A DNA stretch of 63,477 bases from an uncultured Catenibacillus sp. (GCA_934339005.1 CAKRHR010000012.1:1-63477), one strand, 5' to 3'; numbered from the stretch's first letter, positions 45,163 to 54,590 are shown. The notes: generated by a model from the letters alone, not told the origin. Program-made: numbers and translations.

Positions 45163-45187
45163 AATAAGCAATTTCAAACTGCTTATT
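45163..45187. terminator. Second hairpin between convergent genes
   Basis: AATAAGCA and TGCTTATT pair around 9 bases; the plus strand then reads TTTGTCTTTT. It lies 33 bases beyond the plsC stop and may serve plsC, although its minus-strand tail is poorer. Confidence 0.6.
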
Positions 45188-45219
45188 TTTGTCTTTTAAT
45201 TCATTTTCACAACTGTTGC

Positions 45220-45936
45220 TTATTTATTTTCATAAGCTTCAATTGTCTGCTCGATTCTGCTCTGAACAAGTTCGGCAATTTCATTGGACTTCATATCTTT
45301 GTACATCTCATAAGTAAGTGGTTCAAGAAAATGTACCTGAACTGTCACAGGATCAAGGTTATGTGTGTCAAATGGTTTATAGCAGTCAATCAATGCCACC
45401 GGCACAATCGGACATTTGGCTTTTATCGCTGCTTTAAAGCTGCCACCCTTAAATTCACCAACTTTGTTTGGGTTCTTTGTACGGGTACCTTCCGCAAAAA
45501 TCAGATAGTTTTTACCATCTTTGACATCTTTTGCCACATCCAGAATAACTTTCATGGACTGCTTGATATCTTCACGGTCAATGGCTTTTGAACCCATGCA
45601 GTCAAAGACTTTATTCAGTCCCGGAATGTTCTTAAGTTCTTTCTTCATAACAACTGAAAATGGTCTTGTGGATGCCTTAATGATTGCGAGCACATCATAC
45701 ATACCCTGATGGTTCGGATAATACATAAAACCATCCTCCTTTGGTATGTTCTCCTGCCCATATACATCAATACTAATCTTACCTGCTTTGTTCGCCTGCC
45801 TATCCACGCTCTGTAAAAACTGAAATCGTTCTTCAGCACTATAGTTCTCCGGATGCTTCGCCCGCTGGCACAATTTAAACCAGTAGACCGGCAGCCTCAG
45901 AAGATTTTTAAGCAGCATTAATATAATACGCTTCAT
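45220..45936 (-). CDS. plsC: 1-acyl-glycerol-3-phosphate acyltransferase
   Basis: Makes phosphatidic acid from lysophosphatidic acid at the inner membrane face. The catalytic NHxxxxD motif reads NHQGMYDV, then SKAIDRED and FAEGTRTKNP. The N-terminus is amphipathic with a hydrophobic helix. Start at 45936 is set by GGAGGG. 238 residues is normal. Confidence 0.92.
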   Translation of the reverse strand: MKRIILMLLKNLLRLPVYWFKLCQRAKHPENYSAEERFQFLQSVDRQANKAGKISIDVYGQENIPKEDGFMYYPNHQGMYDVLAIIKASTRPFSVVMKKELKNIPGLNKVFDCMGSKAIDREDIKQSMKVILDVAKDVKDGKNYLIFAEGTRTKNPNKVGEFKGGSFKAAIKAKCPIVPVALIDCYKPFDTHNLDPVTVQVHFLEPLTYEMYKDMKSNEIAELVQSRIEQTIEAYENK

Positions 45937-46096
45937 CTTTTTATACCCTCCGTACATCTTGTTTTAAAAACTACATACAGTATACCATGATGTGCGTTTT
46001 TTGTCACCTGTTTAACCTTAGGAATATCTAAATTTTCTATGAACTTATCCCGCTAAGTTTATTCAATTTTTTGAGTTTTCAAACCCTACCCTTGTT

Positions 46097-46726
46097 TTAG
46101 TCATCAAACAATATACTCTTCCTAAGTTTTTGCAGTGCTTTTTTCTCGATGCGGCTGACATAGCTTCGGGAAATGCCCATCATTTTGGCAATTTCGCGCT
46201 GGGTCACAGGTGACTGACAGTAAAGTCCATACCGCATGCAAATCACCTGTTTTTCCCGTCTGGAAAGACTTTCCTCCACATAGCCGTAAAGCCGTTTCAC
46301 CTCACCGGAAAGCGCCATCTGCTCAACAACATCCTCATCTTTACTTTCCATAATGTCAAGAAGATTAATCTCATTGCCCTCTTTGTCTGTGCCAATCGGG
46401 TCATAGAGGGATACTTCTCTGGCCTGCCGCCGCTGTGAACGTAAGAGCATCAGAATTTCATTTTCAATACATCTGGCTGCATAAGTTGCCAACTTATGCC
46501 CCTTATTCGCCTCAAATGTATTCACCGCCTTAACAAGACCTACGATGCCTACAGAAATCAATTCCTCTGCATCCTGTCCCTGAACACAATATTTTTTGAC
46601 AATATGCGCCACCAGCCTCAGATTCCGCTCAATCAGTTCTTCCCTGGCCGATGGATCTCCGTCTGCGTATCGTTTCAGGCATGCCTGTTCTTCCTGCGCG
46701 GTCATGGGTTTTGGAAATGACTGCAA
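46097..46726 (-). CDS. sigK: Sporulation sigma factor SigK (no pro-sequence)
   Basis: Late mother-cell sigma factor. Region 2 (LRLVAHIVKKYC, AEELISVGIVGLVKAVNTFE, GHKLATYAARCIENEILM) and the SigK-specific DPIGTDKEGNEINLLDIM are present, with the region 4 helix-turn-helix TQREIAKMMGISRSYVSRIEKKAL. The start codon appears to be TTG at 46724-46726 with AAGGAG eight bases upstream; the frame is open only 7 codons further (GTG). This gives MQSFPKPMT, so the roughly 20-residue pro-sequence of Bacillus is missing. The gene is uninterrupted, with no skin element. Confidence 0.9.
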   Translation of the reverse strand: MQSFPKPMTAQEEQACLKRYADGDPSAREELIERNLRLVAHIVKKYCVQGQDAEELISVGIVGLVKAVNTFEANKGHKLATYAARCIENEILMLLRSQRRQAREVSLYDPIGTDKEGNEINLLDIMESKDEDVVEQMALSGEVKRLYGYVEESLSRREKQVICMRYGLYCQSPVTQREIAKMMGISRSYVSRIEKKALQKLRKSILFDD

Positions 46727-46792
46727 AACACGCACTCCTTCACGCACTTTAATTTAATTTATGCAGTCATCTGTCCTATTGTACCTGTCTTG

Positions 46793-48391
46793 TTATCTCA
46801 AAATCGCCTTCAAATCTTCCTCTGGTGTTGTAATTGCCGCAATGCCAAACTGCTCCACAAGAAAGTTTAAGACATTTGGTGAAATAAATGCAGGCAGTGT
46901 CGGGCCAAGTCGGATATTTTTGATACCAAGGTGTAAAAGTGTCAATAAAATACATACAGCTTTCTGCTCATACCAGCTTAAAATCATGGAAAGCGGTAAT
47001 TCATTCACATCACAGTCAAAGACATTTGCCAGTGCCAGTGCAATCTGAATTGCAGAATAAGCATCGTTGCACTGTCCGATATCCATCAGACGCGGCAGGC
47101 CACCAATTGTGCCAAGCTCCAAGTCATTAAAACGATATTTTCCACATGCCAATGTCAATACAACGGTGTCCTTTGGTGTCTGTTTCACAAATTCTGTATA
47201 ATAATTTCTGCCCGGACGGCTGCCGTCACAGCCTGCCACTAAGAAGAAATGCTTAATATCGCCGTTTTTCACCGCATCTACTACTGTATCTGCCACAGAT
47301 AATACTGTATTTCTGGCAAAGCCTGTCATCACGGTTGTGCCACCGTTAATGCCTGCAAATGTTGTGTCTTTCTCAAAACCACCAAGTGCCAATGCTTTTT
47401 CAATGACAGGGGTAAAATCTTTATCCTCACCAATATGCTGCATGCCCGGATAGCCCACCACTTCTGTTGTAAATACACGGTCAGCGTAGCTTTCTTTTGG
47501 CGGCATCAGGCAATTGGTTGTAAATAATACCGGTGCCGGAAGATTTGCAAATTCCTTCTGCTGATTCTGCCATGCCGTACCGTAATTGCCTTTTAAATGC
47601 GGATATTTTTTCAATTCAGGGTAAGCATGCGCCGGAAGCATTTCACCATGGGTATAAATATTAATACTCTTGTCCTTTGTCTGTTCTAAAAGTAATTTCA
47701 AATCATACAAATCATGACCAGAAATCACAATAAACGGTCCTTTTTCGACAGTCAGACTCACCTTGGTCGGCTGTGGATGTCCAAAGGTTTCTGTATTGGC
47801 TTTATCAAGCAACGCCATACATTTAAGATTTGTTTCACCGACCTCCAGCACAACCGGCAGTAACTGTGACATATCTAAATTCTCATTGCCAACAGTGACT
47901 AATGCTTTAACTAAAAACTGGTTGACCTCATCATTTTCATAACCAAGTACCATGGCATGATACGCATACGCTGCAATACCTCGAATACCAAATAAAATCA
48001 GAGATTTTAATGAGCGGATATCTTCTTCTGCCTGCCAGAGATTGTTCATATCATAATTTTCTATATGCGTGAAATCAACTTTCTGTTTTTCACTATACAC
48101 AGCCATCCACTGCTGTTTCAACTGTTCTGCACGTTTAAGCATCGCACCAAGTGCCGCATTATCAAAATTTACATTTGTTAATGTTGCGAATAACCCTTCA
48201 ATAATGATTCTGTCTGAAGATTTTCGTAGATTCTCGTCCCCCTCGCCACATCCAATTGCCTTTGCCAGTCCAATCAACGCCCCTGTCAACTGGTCCTGAA
48301 GTTTAGCTGTATCTTCTTTTTTGCCGCAAACACCTGCTTTTCCTGTACATCCTGTACAGCCTGCGGTCTGTTCACATTGATAACAAAACAT
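46793..48391 (-). CDS. hcp: Hydroxylamine reductase (hybrid cluster protein)
   Basis: Iron-sulfur enzyme that reduces hydroxylamine and/or nitric oxide. N-terminal cysteines (CYQCEQTA, GCTGKAGVC) bind the 4Fe cluster; the hybrid cluster ligands lie in conserved TNCLMPP, GCDGSRPGRNYYTEF and CGKYRFND segments. Start at 48391 is set by AAGGAG, two codons after another ATG. 532 residues. Monocistronic; likely relevant to nitrosative stress. Confidence 0.95.
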   Translation of the reverse strand: MFCYQCEQTAGCTGCTGKAGVCGKKEDTAKLQDQLTGALIGLAKAIGCGEGDENLRKSSDRIIIEGLFATLTNVNFDNAALGAMLKRAEQLKQQWMAVYSEKQKVDFTHIENYDMNNLWQAEEDIRSLKSLILFGIRGIAAYAYHAMVLGYENDEVNQFLVKALVTVGNENLDMSQLLPVVLEVGETNLKCMALLDKANTETFGHPQPTKVSLTVEKGPFIVISGHDLYDLKLLLEQTKDKSINIYTHGEMLPAHAYPELKKYPHLKGNYGTAWQNQQKEFANLPAPVLFTTNCLMPPKESYADRVFTTEVVGYPGMQHIGEDKDFTPVIEKALALGGFEKDTTFAGINGGTTVMTGFARNTVLSVADTVVDAVKNGDIKHFFLVAGCDGSRPGRNYYTEFVKQTPKDTVVLTLACGKYRFNDLELGTIGGLPRLMDIGQCNDAYSAIQIALALANVFDCDVNELPLSMILSWYEQKAVCILLTLLHLGIKNIRLGPTLPAFISPNVLNFLVEQFGIAAITTPEEDLKAILR

Positions 48392-48495
48392 ATTCATTCT
48401 CCTTTGCATCTCGCTTATTTTTTCGTCCATCAGGACGTTATAGTGGCATTATAGCGAATGCATCTGGGTTTGAATGTGGTTAAAACCACGAAAAC

Positions 48496-48526
48496 GGGCA
48501 ATACAGCTTTTTCGACTGTATTGCCC
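48496..48526 (-). terminator. Terminator of DUF3037 gene
   Basis: GGGCAATACAG and CTGTATTGCCC form a perfect 11-base stem around 9 bases; the minus strand continues GTTTTCG. It ends the HipA-like/DUF3037 unit 21 bases after its stop. Confidence 0.75.
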
Positions 48527-48547
48527 TTCAAAATCAATGTTTTAATA

Positions 48548-49297
48548 TTAAATTGCCTGAAGATATTGTATACCTTCTTCTATGTCATAGATTTTTGCTT
48601 TTGACTTTTTAAATATATCCATAATAATTTCAAATTCTTCATTATATTTTGAATCTAAATCATTATATCTATAGATAATCATCATTTTTGACGCATCGCC
48701 AAACATACAATTCCATGCCCATGTTTTAGCACTGTTAATTAATTTATTTAAATTTTTACCATCAAAATCAAAAATTTTAATATAACAGTCTTCTGTCATC
48801 AAGTCCACTTTGATTTTTTCATGACTGGCTCCATAAATATAGCTATCTCTTTTAACCTTTTTCCCTTTAGTGCAAATCAGTTGCTCAATAATCTTTTTAT
48901 CATCATCTTTACTTGGTCTGTCATCTTTGCTGTAATCAAAGCGAAAATAGGTCTTATGCAATTGCTCTGTTATCTGCTCTAAATCATCATATTTTATCAT
49001 TCTTGGCTTATCAAAGCAGAAATCATTCACATAATATTTTGTATATTCATCTATATCAAATTTTTGTTCCAGATATCTATTTCCTTCAATATCATCTTTA
49101 ATTCCGCTCAATAATTTTCTTATGATATGAATATCCAGCTCATCGTCAAAGTTTGTCAGCCTTGAGAATTTTTTTGTATATCTGAATTTCCTATAATTAG
49201 AAACTTCATCATAAAAAATAATACCTAAATTTATCTTTTCGCCGGAAATTGTTGACGGAGAATACCTTAACACAGAATATTTAAGCACCTTTTCCAT
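48548..49297 (-). CDS. DUF3037 family protein
   Basis: 249 residues. The N-terminal core (KYSVLRYSPSTISGEKINLG, about 5-30) matches DUF3037, a domain of unknown function that commonly lies next to HipA-like kinases. No membrane helix or signal peptide; basic/acidic mix with C-terminal alpha/beta stretches (MTEDCYIKIFDFDGKN, KMMIIYRY). The start overlaps closely with the kinase stop (2-base gap, TAGAGATG), so translation is coupled. The gene is visibly more A+T-rich than lepA and hcp on either side, a sign of transfer. Confidence 0.85.
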   Translation of the reverse strand: MEKVLKYSVLRYSPSTISGEKINLGIIFYDEVSNYRKFRYTKKFSRLTNFDDELDIHIIRKLLSGIKDDIEGNRYLEQKFDIDEYTKYYVNDFCFDKPRMIKYDDLEQITEQLHKTYFRFDYSKDDRPSKDDDKKIIEQLICTKGKKVKRDSYIYGASHEKIKVDLMTEDCYIKIFDFDGKNLNKLINSAKTWAWNCMFGDASKMMIIYRYNDLDSKYNEEFEIIMDIFKKSKAKIYDIEEGIQYLQAI

Positions 49298-49299
49298 CT

Positions 49300-50130
49300 C
49301 TATATACTCACCTCTTTGATAATCATATCCACAATCTCATTTAACATGCAACATCTCTTATGAATAATTTCAAAAATAATACCCAGTTTTTCCTCACCAA
49401 TGCTTTTTGTCCATGCATCAGGAAGTTCTTCCCTGATTTCTACCAAAAATTCAGGCGTTATTTTTTTCTGAATACTCACTATGTCCTCAATTACAACTGA
49501 TTTTTTTATTGGTGCTACTGCTGATATATTTTTATATACATCACCATTGACACGTAAAAATCTGTCTGACAGTAAATTTTCCATATTTAATTCACACTCA
49601 AATTGTGACACTGAAGCACGGCAACAATTTTCTGTAATAATATGACTATGATCAATCACATATAAAGTTTTATCTGATAAACTTAACAGTAAATTTCCCA
49701 TATGTCTGTCACAATTATTTATCAGATAATCAAATAAAATTAGTTTTTCTACATTTACATTATCCGCCAATCCTAATAGAACAGGTGAATTTGGTGGAAT
49801 TGTTTTTGAATATTCTTTTGTATAAAATGCCGGACCTGCGTTATATAAATCAATTTCTTCATTCTGGTTTGTCTGTAAAATAACCTCTGGCGAAAACTCA
49901 CATATACCATATTCTGGAATGGACAAATCTATACGATCTGCAATACAACTTCCAATAAACTCATTAATCAGAACCTGTTCCCCATATGGATTTTTCATAT
50001 ATTTCACAATGGCATTTATGCCATTTTCCAATTTACATCTCACAGGTACGGTTGTGCCAACCTCTACAATATCCTCAATTTCTTGTACAGGTATAATACC
50101 TCTAATTCTTCTTGCAGTATTCATAGGCAT
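49300..50130 (-). CDS. HipA-like kinase
   Basis: 276-residue protein with HipA_2-type kinase motifs: nucleotide lysine in IVKYMKN (41-47), INEFIGS (55-61) with a conserved glutamate, catalytic loop NNCDRHMGNLLLS (Asp141, Asn146) and the metal aspartate in YVIDHSH (Asp160). Unlike toxin HipA it has no N-terminal HipA_N1 module and no HipB antitoxin gene beside it; a DUF3037 gene follows instead. The start may be ATG 50130 or 50124. It lies 22 bases after lepA on the same strand and could share its transcript. Substrate unknown. Confidence 0.85.
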   Translation of the reverse strand: MPMNTARRIRGIIPVQEIEDIVEVGTTVPVRCKLENGINAIVKYMKNPYGEQVLINEFIGSCIADRIDLSIPEYGICEFSPEVILQTNQNEEIDLYNAGPAFYTKEYSKTIPPNSPVLLGLADNVNVEKLILFDYLINNCDRHMGNLLLSLSDKTLYVIDHSHIITENCCRASVSQFECELNMENLLSDRFLRVNGDVYKNISAVAPIKKSVVIEDIVSIQKKITPEFLVEIREELPDAWTKSIGEEKLGIIFEIIHKRCCMLNEIVDMIIKEVSI

Positions 50131-50152
50131 CTCACCATTTTATTTACATTTT

Positions 50153-51967
50153 CTACTTGCCATCATCCAGCTTCAGCACGCTCATGAAAGCTTCCTGTGG
50201 GATTTCTACGTTGCCGACCTGGCGCATACGTTTCTTTCCTTCCTTCTGTTTTTCAAGAAGTTTACGTTTACGGCTGATATCACCGCCATAGCACTTGGCA
50301 AGAACGTCTTTTCTCATCGCTCTGACAGTTTCTCTGGCGATAATCTTGCTGCCGATGGCGGCCTGAATTGGGATTTCAAACAGATGTCTTGGAATCTCAT
50401 CCTTCAGTTTTTCGCACATCTTTCTGCCGCGTTCATAAGCTGAACCTGAGAATACGATAAATGACAGCGCATCCACTTCTTCTCTGTTGACTAAAATATC
50501 CAGCTTGCAAAGGTCTGATTTTTCGTAGCCCTTCATCTCGTAATCAAAGGATGCATAACCTCTGGAACGGGATTTTAACGCATCGAAGAAATCATAAATA
50601 ATTTCATTCAACGGCAGTTCGTATTTTAATAAGGCTCTTGTAGCTTCCATGTATTCCATGCCAAGATAAACACCACGACGTTCCTGACACAACTCCATAA
50701 TCGGTCCGATAAATTCTGTTGTCACCATAATCTCAGCAGACACAATCGGTTCTTCCATGTATTCAATCTCTGACGGGTCAGGCAGATTGGATGGGTTTGT
50801 CAGTTCAATGACTTCACCGTTTGTTTTGTGTACTTTATAAATAACCGATGGCGCTGTTGTCACAAGGTCAAGATTATATTCACGTTCAAGACGTTCCTGT
50901 ATGATCTCAAGATGCAAAAGTCCAAGGAAACCGCATCTGAAGCCAAATCCAAGAGCCACAGAAGTTTCTGCCTCAAACTGCAACGATGCATCATTTAACT
51001 GTAATTTTTCAAGAGCATCTCGCAGATCCGGGTACTTTGCACCATCTGCCGGATAAAGTCCGCAATAAACCATCGGATTAACCTTCTTATAACCTGGCAG
51101 CGGCTCAGCACAAGGATTTTTCGCATCTGTAATCGTATCACCGACACGGGTTTCTTTAAGATTTTTAATGCTGGCAGTCATGTAACCTACCATACCTGCG
51201 GATAATTCGTCACAGGCAATAAACTGACCTGCGCCAAAATAACCAACTTCAACGACATCAAATTTCGCATCCGTTGCCATCATCTGCACCTGCATGCCTT
51301 TTTTGATTGTACCTTCTTTGACACGGAAAAATACGATAACGCCCTTGTAGGAATCATATACCGCATCAAAAATCAATGCCTGCAGCGGTGCATCCGGGTC
51401 ACCTTTCGGTGCCGGAATCTTTGTGATAATCTGCTCAAGCACTTCCTCGATATTGATACCATTCTTTGCAGAAATTCTTGGTGCATCATGGGCTTCAATA
51501 CCAATAACATCCTCAATCTCATTCACAACACGGTCAGGATCTGCACTTGGCAGGTCAATTTTATTAATGACCGGCATCACGTCCAGATCATGGTCTAATG
51601 CCAGATAAACATTGGCAAGTGTCTGTGCCTCAACGCCCTGTGCCGCATCTACTACAAGAATCGCACCGTCACACGCTGCAAGGCTTCGGGAAACCTCGTA
51701 GTTAAAATCCACATGTCCCGGTGTATCAATTAAGTTATATATATATTCATTGCCGTCGTTGGCTTTATAAATAATACGCACTGTCTGGGCTTTGATCGTA
51801 ATACCACGCTCACGTTCCAAATCCATGTTATCAAGCACCTGTGCCTGCATCTCACGACTCGTCAGTAGACCTGTTTTTTCAATAATACGGTCTGCCAGTG
51901 TTGATTTACCATGGTCGATATGGGCAATAATACAAAAATTTCTGATTTTACTCTGATCTATACTCAA
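50153..51967 (-). CDS. lepA: Elongation factor 4 (LepA)
   Basis: Ribosomal GTPase that assists translation and subunit assembly. G1 motif AHIDHGKST (about 15-23), DTPGHVDF G3, NKIDLPSAD G4, and LepA-specific C-terminal domain ending in the lysine-rich tail. The start is TTG at 51965-51967 with AAGGAGG eight bases upstream; ATG codons at 51985 and 52000 in frame would precede the Shine-Dalgarno. 604 residues. In many Firmicutes it is followed by hemW; here the HipA-like pair follows. Confidence 0.95.
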   Translation of the reverse strand: MSIDQSKIRNFCIIAHIDHGKSTLADRIIEKTGLLTSREMQAQVLDNMDLERERGITIKAQTVRIIYKANDGNEYIYNLIDTPGHVDFNYEVSRSLAACDGAILVVDAAQGVEAQTLANVYLALDHDLDVMPVINKIDLPSADPDRVVNEIEDVIGIEAHDAPRISAKNGINIEEVLEQIITKIPAPKGDPDAPLQALIFDAVYDSYKGVIVFFRVKEGTIKKGMQVQMMATDAKFDVVEVGYFGAGQFIACDELSAGMVGYMTASIKNLKETRVGDTITDAKNPCAEPLPGYKKVNPMVYCGLYPADGAKYPDLRDALEKLQLNDASLQFEAETSVALGFGFRCGFLGLLHLEIIQERLEREYNLDLVTTAPSVIYKVHKTNGEVIELTNPSNLPDPSEIEYMEEPIVSAEIMVTTEFIGPIMELCQERRGVYLGMEYMEATRALLKYELPLNEIIYDFFDALKSRSRGYASFDYEMKGYEKSDLCKLDILVNREEVDALSFIVFSGSAYERGRKMCEKLKDEIPRHLFEIPIQAAIGSKIIARETVRAMRKDVLAKCYGGDISRKRKLLEKQKEGKKRMRQVGNVEIPQEAFMSVLKLDDGK

Positions 51968-52050
51968 AAAAGTAACCTCCTTCATATATCCGCATTTCAC
52001 TACGCACGATTATAACATACAGAGGGCTTTCCGTACAAGATTAAAATAGT

Positions 52051-53352
52051 TCAGATCTGCTTACCTGCCCACTCCCACATTGTCACAGGCTCATCACCTT
52101 CGATGACTCTGCCGCCATCAAAATCAACCTTGCAGTCATCATTAAATACATGAATCCAGACAGCATGCCCGAAATATTTCATCGGACGTCCGAATTCATC
52201 TTTAAACATACCTGACAAATCCTCAATATGATCAAAATACGTCATATGCACATTGTCTGCGCCTGCAGCCTTCAGTCTGTGGTACAAAGGCACGGCTGTT
52301 TCAAGCGGCGGCACAATTGGGTCATCCTTGCTGTGTGCAAACCAGATTGGTATATGTTTGATACTTTCAAGCATTTCATCTGTCACATTATCACTGTAAA
52401 ATACCTGACACGCAGGTAATGCTGCTGCAAACATTTCAGGATAATCAAAGAGCATACGCATTGTCATAAATCCACCATTAGATAATCCACCGATGTAAAT
52501 TCTGTTGGTATCAATATCCTCTGCATGTTCAGAAATAAACCAGTCAATGCATGCCTTTAATGGTTTCACATAAATGCTTCGGTTGGAATGTCCAAGTTTT
52601 TCCACACCATCATCCATCCAGACAGTTGGGCACTGCGGTGTCAAAATATAGGCTGCACCACCAAGTTTTCTTTGAATGTCCGGCCAGGAAAGTGCTGCCA
52701 CCTTATTACCTGTATAGGCAACCAATGGGTCATTGCCGCCCTCACCTGCGCCATGCAGATAAACAACAAGCGGTACTTTAGGATTTTCAGGCGCTTTAGC
52801 TGCAACACCAACCATATTCGGCTTTGGATGTCTGTAGTTTTCCATATCCGGTGTAAAATAACCATATCCTAATGTAACACCCGCAAACTCTGCTTTTCCC
52901 TGCTTCCATCCTGCAATTTCAGGTATTACAGCCTTTGTGCATGTATCAAAAACAAGGCCAACAGTTTCTTCCGGCAATGGCACTAACTGTGTGATGCGAT
53001 ATACACTGTCAATATAACCACTGGCCATTACATCGCCTTCAATCGGACGTCCCAATGGTTCAAATTTCATTTCCAACGCTGCCATATGTGAGCGTGCACA
53101 GGCTTTACCTGTCGCATCACATGGATATGCATTAACAACATCTCTGTAACCTCTGGATATTTTTCTTTCCATTGTCAGATAATCCATCTGAATCACTACT
53201 TCACCGGTTGTCTTATTCCGGCGTTCCACATAAACATTAAATGTCTGCGGTGTCACATCATTGACACCAATCTCACACGGCAGTTCCAGAAGAATTTTCT
53301 GGATACAAGGCCCGTTATCTGTTAAATTTGCAATTGTCTGATAGTTTCCCAT
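52051..53352 (-). CDS. Ig-like-domain alpha/beta-hydrolase (EstA-type esterase)
   Basis: Residues about 30-160 are an all-beta N-terminal domain like the Ig-like domain of Thermotoga EstA; residues about 190-430 are an alpha/beta-hydrolase with oxyanion-hole VVYLHGAGEGG, nucleophile Ser291 in GLSNGG, acid Asp344 in SKDDPIVPP and a candidate catalytic histidine at 396 or 401 (FGHAVWIHVFND). No signal peptide. It may remove acyl esters from carbohydrates; linkage to the sugar importer upstream supports this but does not prove it. A G+C-balanced 339-base gap with a palindrome lies upstream. Confidence 0.85.
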   Translation of the reverse strand: MGNYQTIANLTDNGPCIQKILLELPCEIGVNDVTPQTFNVYVERRNKTTGEVVIQMDYLTMERKISRGYRDVVNAYPCDATGKACARSHMAALEMKFEPLGRPIEGDVMASGYIDSVYRITQLVPLPEETVGLVFDTCTKAVIPEIAGWKQGKAEFAGVTLGYGYFTPDMENYRHPKPNMVGVAAKAPENPKVPLVVYLHGAGEGGNDPLVAYTGNKVAALSWPDIQRKLGGAAYILTPQCPTVWMDDGVEKLGHSNRSIYVKPLKACIDWFISEHAEDIDTNRIYIGGLSNGGFMTMRMLFDYPEMFAAALPACQVFYSDNVTDEMLESIKHIPIWFAHSKDDPIVPPLETAVPLYHRLKAAGADNVHMTYFDHIEDLSGMFKDEFGRPMKYFGHAVWIHVFNDDCKVDFDGGRVIEGDEPVTMWEWAGKQI

Positions 53353-53404
53353 TTGTAAATCCCCTCCATATAAGATAAGTTTTTAAGCACTAAATATGCA
53401 AATT

Positions 53405-53429
53405 TAGAATAATTATATATTATATTCTA
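53405..53429. repeat. Palindrome upstream of the esterase
   Basis: TAGAATA and TATTCTA form an inverted repeat around ATTATATATTA. It includes a minus-strand TATAAT, so a regulator bound here would cover the esterase promoter. The rest of the 53353-53580 gap is A+T-rich and holds a weaker TGCTAT/ATAGCA dyad near 53460 but no gene. Confidence 0.5.
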
Positions 53430-53586
53430 ACATTTTACCTCATGTATCACAATGCACTGCTATGACATTTTTATAGCACTTATGTATCGCATCTTCTAAA
53501 AATGTCTTTACTGCGATGTCCGAAACTTTATAATATAACACTTATTTTCTATCACATCACATTACAGCAAAATTTCCTGATTATAC

Positions 53587-53630
53587 AAAAAACCGCCCCA
53601 CAACTGGAAATTTTCCCAACTGTGAAGCGG
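53587..53630 (-). terminator. Terminator of the ABC importer operon
   Basis: Minus strand CCGCTTCACAG pairs with TTGTGGGGCGG (G-U pairs allowed), then a perfect T run TTTTTTG. It lies 62 bases beyond the second permease gene and separates the operon from the esterase. Confidence 0.85.
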
Positions 53631-53691
53631 CATGTTTGCAAAATACTATTTGTCTAGCAACATGTAAAATATCTTTGATACCGACTGTATG

Positions 53692-54576
53692 TCAGCCTTT
53701 AACCGCACCAGCCACAAGACCTTTTGCAAAGTACTTCTGGAAGAATGGATAAAGGATTAAGATAGGCAGGATACCAACAACTGCAACAGCCATACGGATT
53801 GTTGTTGTTGGCAGGTCAGCCGCGCTGACACCAGTTGAACCACTTAAGGATGCCAGTGAAGATACAGCCTCGTTGATGGAGTTCAAGATAGCCTGAATTG
53901 TGTAGAGCTTCTTGTCATCGATGTAGTACAATGAGTTCTGCCAGTCATTCCAGTAAGCGATACCACTCATCAGACCAACTGTGGCCATCATAGGTACAGA
54001 CAATGGAATAACAATTTTATAAAAGATGAAAAATTCTGATGCACCATCAATTCGGGCAGATTCGTAAATTTCTTCCGGAATACTGTGTGCGAAATAGTTT
54101 CTCATCAAACTGATCATAAATGCATTCAGCATCAATGACGGCAGTAACAAACCAAAGATTGTATTCTTTACATGAAAAATCGTTGTGTAACTGATGTAAG
54201 TCGCAACCAGACCTCCATTAAATAACATTGTAAAAATAACAATCAGATTTAAAAGTTTACCAAATGGTAAATCTCTCTTTGAAAGTACATACGCTGTTAA
54301 AGAAGTTAAAATAATAGATGCCACAGTACCAATGAATGTGACAAGAATTGTCATACCATAACCTCTGACGAACGTTGAACTGTTCTGCATAATATATTCA
54401 TACGCGCCCAGTGACCATTTTTCCGGGAAGAAGCTGTAACCATTCAGCAATGCGATATTTTCATCTGTAAATGAAGCAATCACAAGAAGAAGGAATGGTG
54501 CTAATGCCAGAACAGACATAATAATCATCACGATATGGGCAACGATGCGCCAGCTTTTCTGATCTCTTGATGTCAT
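53692..54576 (-). CDS. Carbohydrate ABC permease, LplC/YtcP type
   Basis: Inner-membrane subunit of a CUT1 sugar importer, 294 residues with six helices. The EAA loop (SIPEEIYESARIDGASEFFIFYKIVIPLS, read in part: ESARIDGASEF) contacts the ATPase. C-terminal FFQKYFAKGLVAGAVKG is typical for this subfamily, which is associated with complex polysaccharide-derived oligosaccharides. It lies 14 bases after the partner permease. Confidence 0.93.
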   Translation of the reverse strand: MTSRDQKSWRIVAHIVMIIMSVLALAPFLLLVIASFTDENIALLNGYSFFPEKWSLGAYEYIMQNSSTFVRGYGMTILVTFIGTVASIILTSLTAYVLSKRDLPFGKLLNLIVIFTMLFNGGLVATYISYTTIFHVKNTIFGLLLPSLMLNAFMISLMRNYFAHSIPEEIYESARIDGASEFFIFYKIVIPLSVPMMATVGLMSGIAYWNDWQNSLYYIDDKKLYTIQAILNSINEAVSSLASLSGSTGVSAADLPTTTIRMAVAVVGILPILILYPFFQKYFAKGLVAGAVKG

Positions 54577-54590
54577 AATGCTTTCCTCCC

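Noticed and set aside
49300..50130. Classical HipA persistence toxin
   Set aside because: No HipB-type helix-turn-helix gene is adjacent and the HipA N-terminal module is missing; a HipA-like kinase of another subfamily is more likely.
51968..52000. ATG starts of lepA at 51985 and 52000
   Set aside because: The only strong Shine-Dalgarno (AAGGAGG) lies downstream of these ATGs and fits the TTG at 51967.
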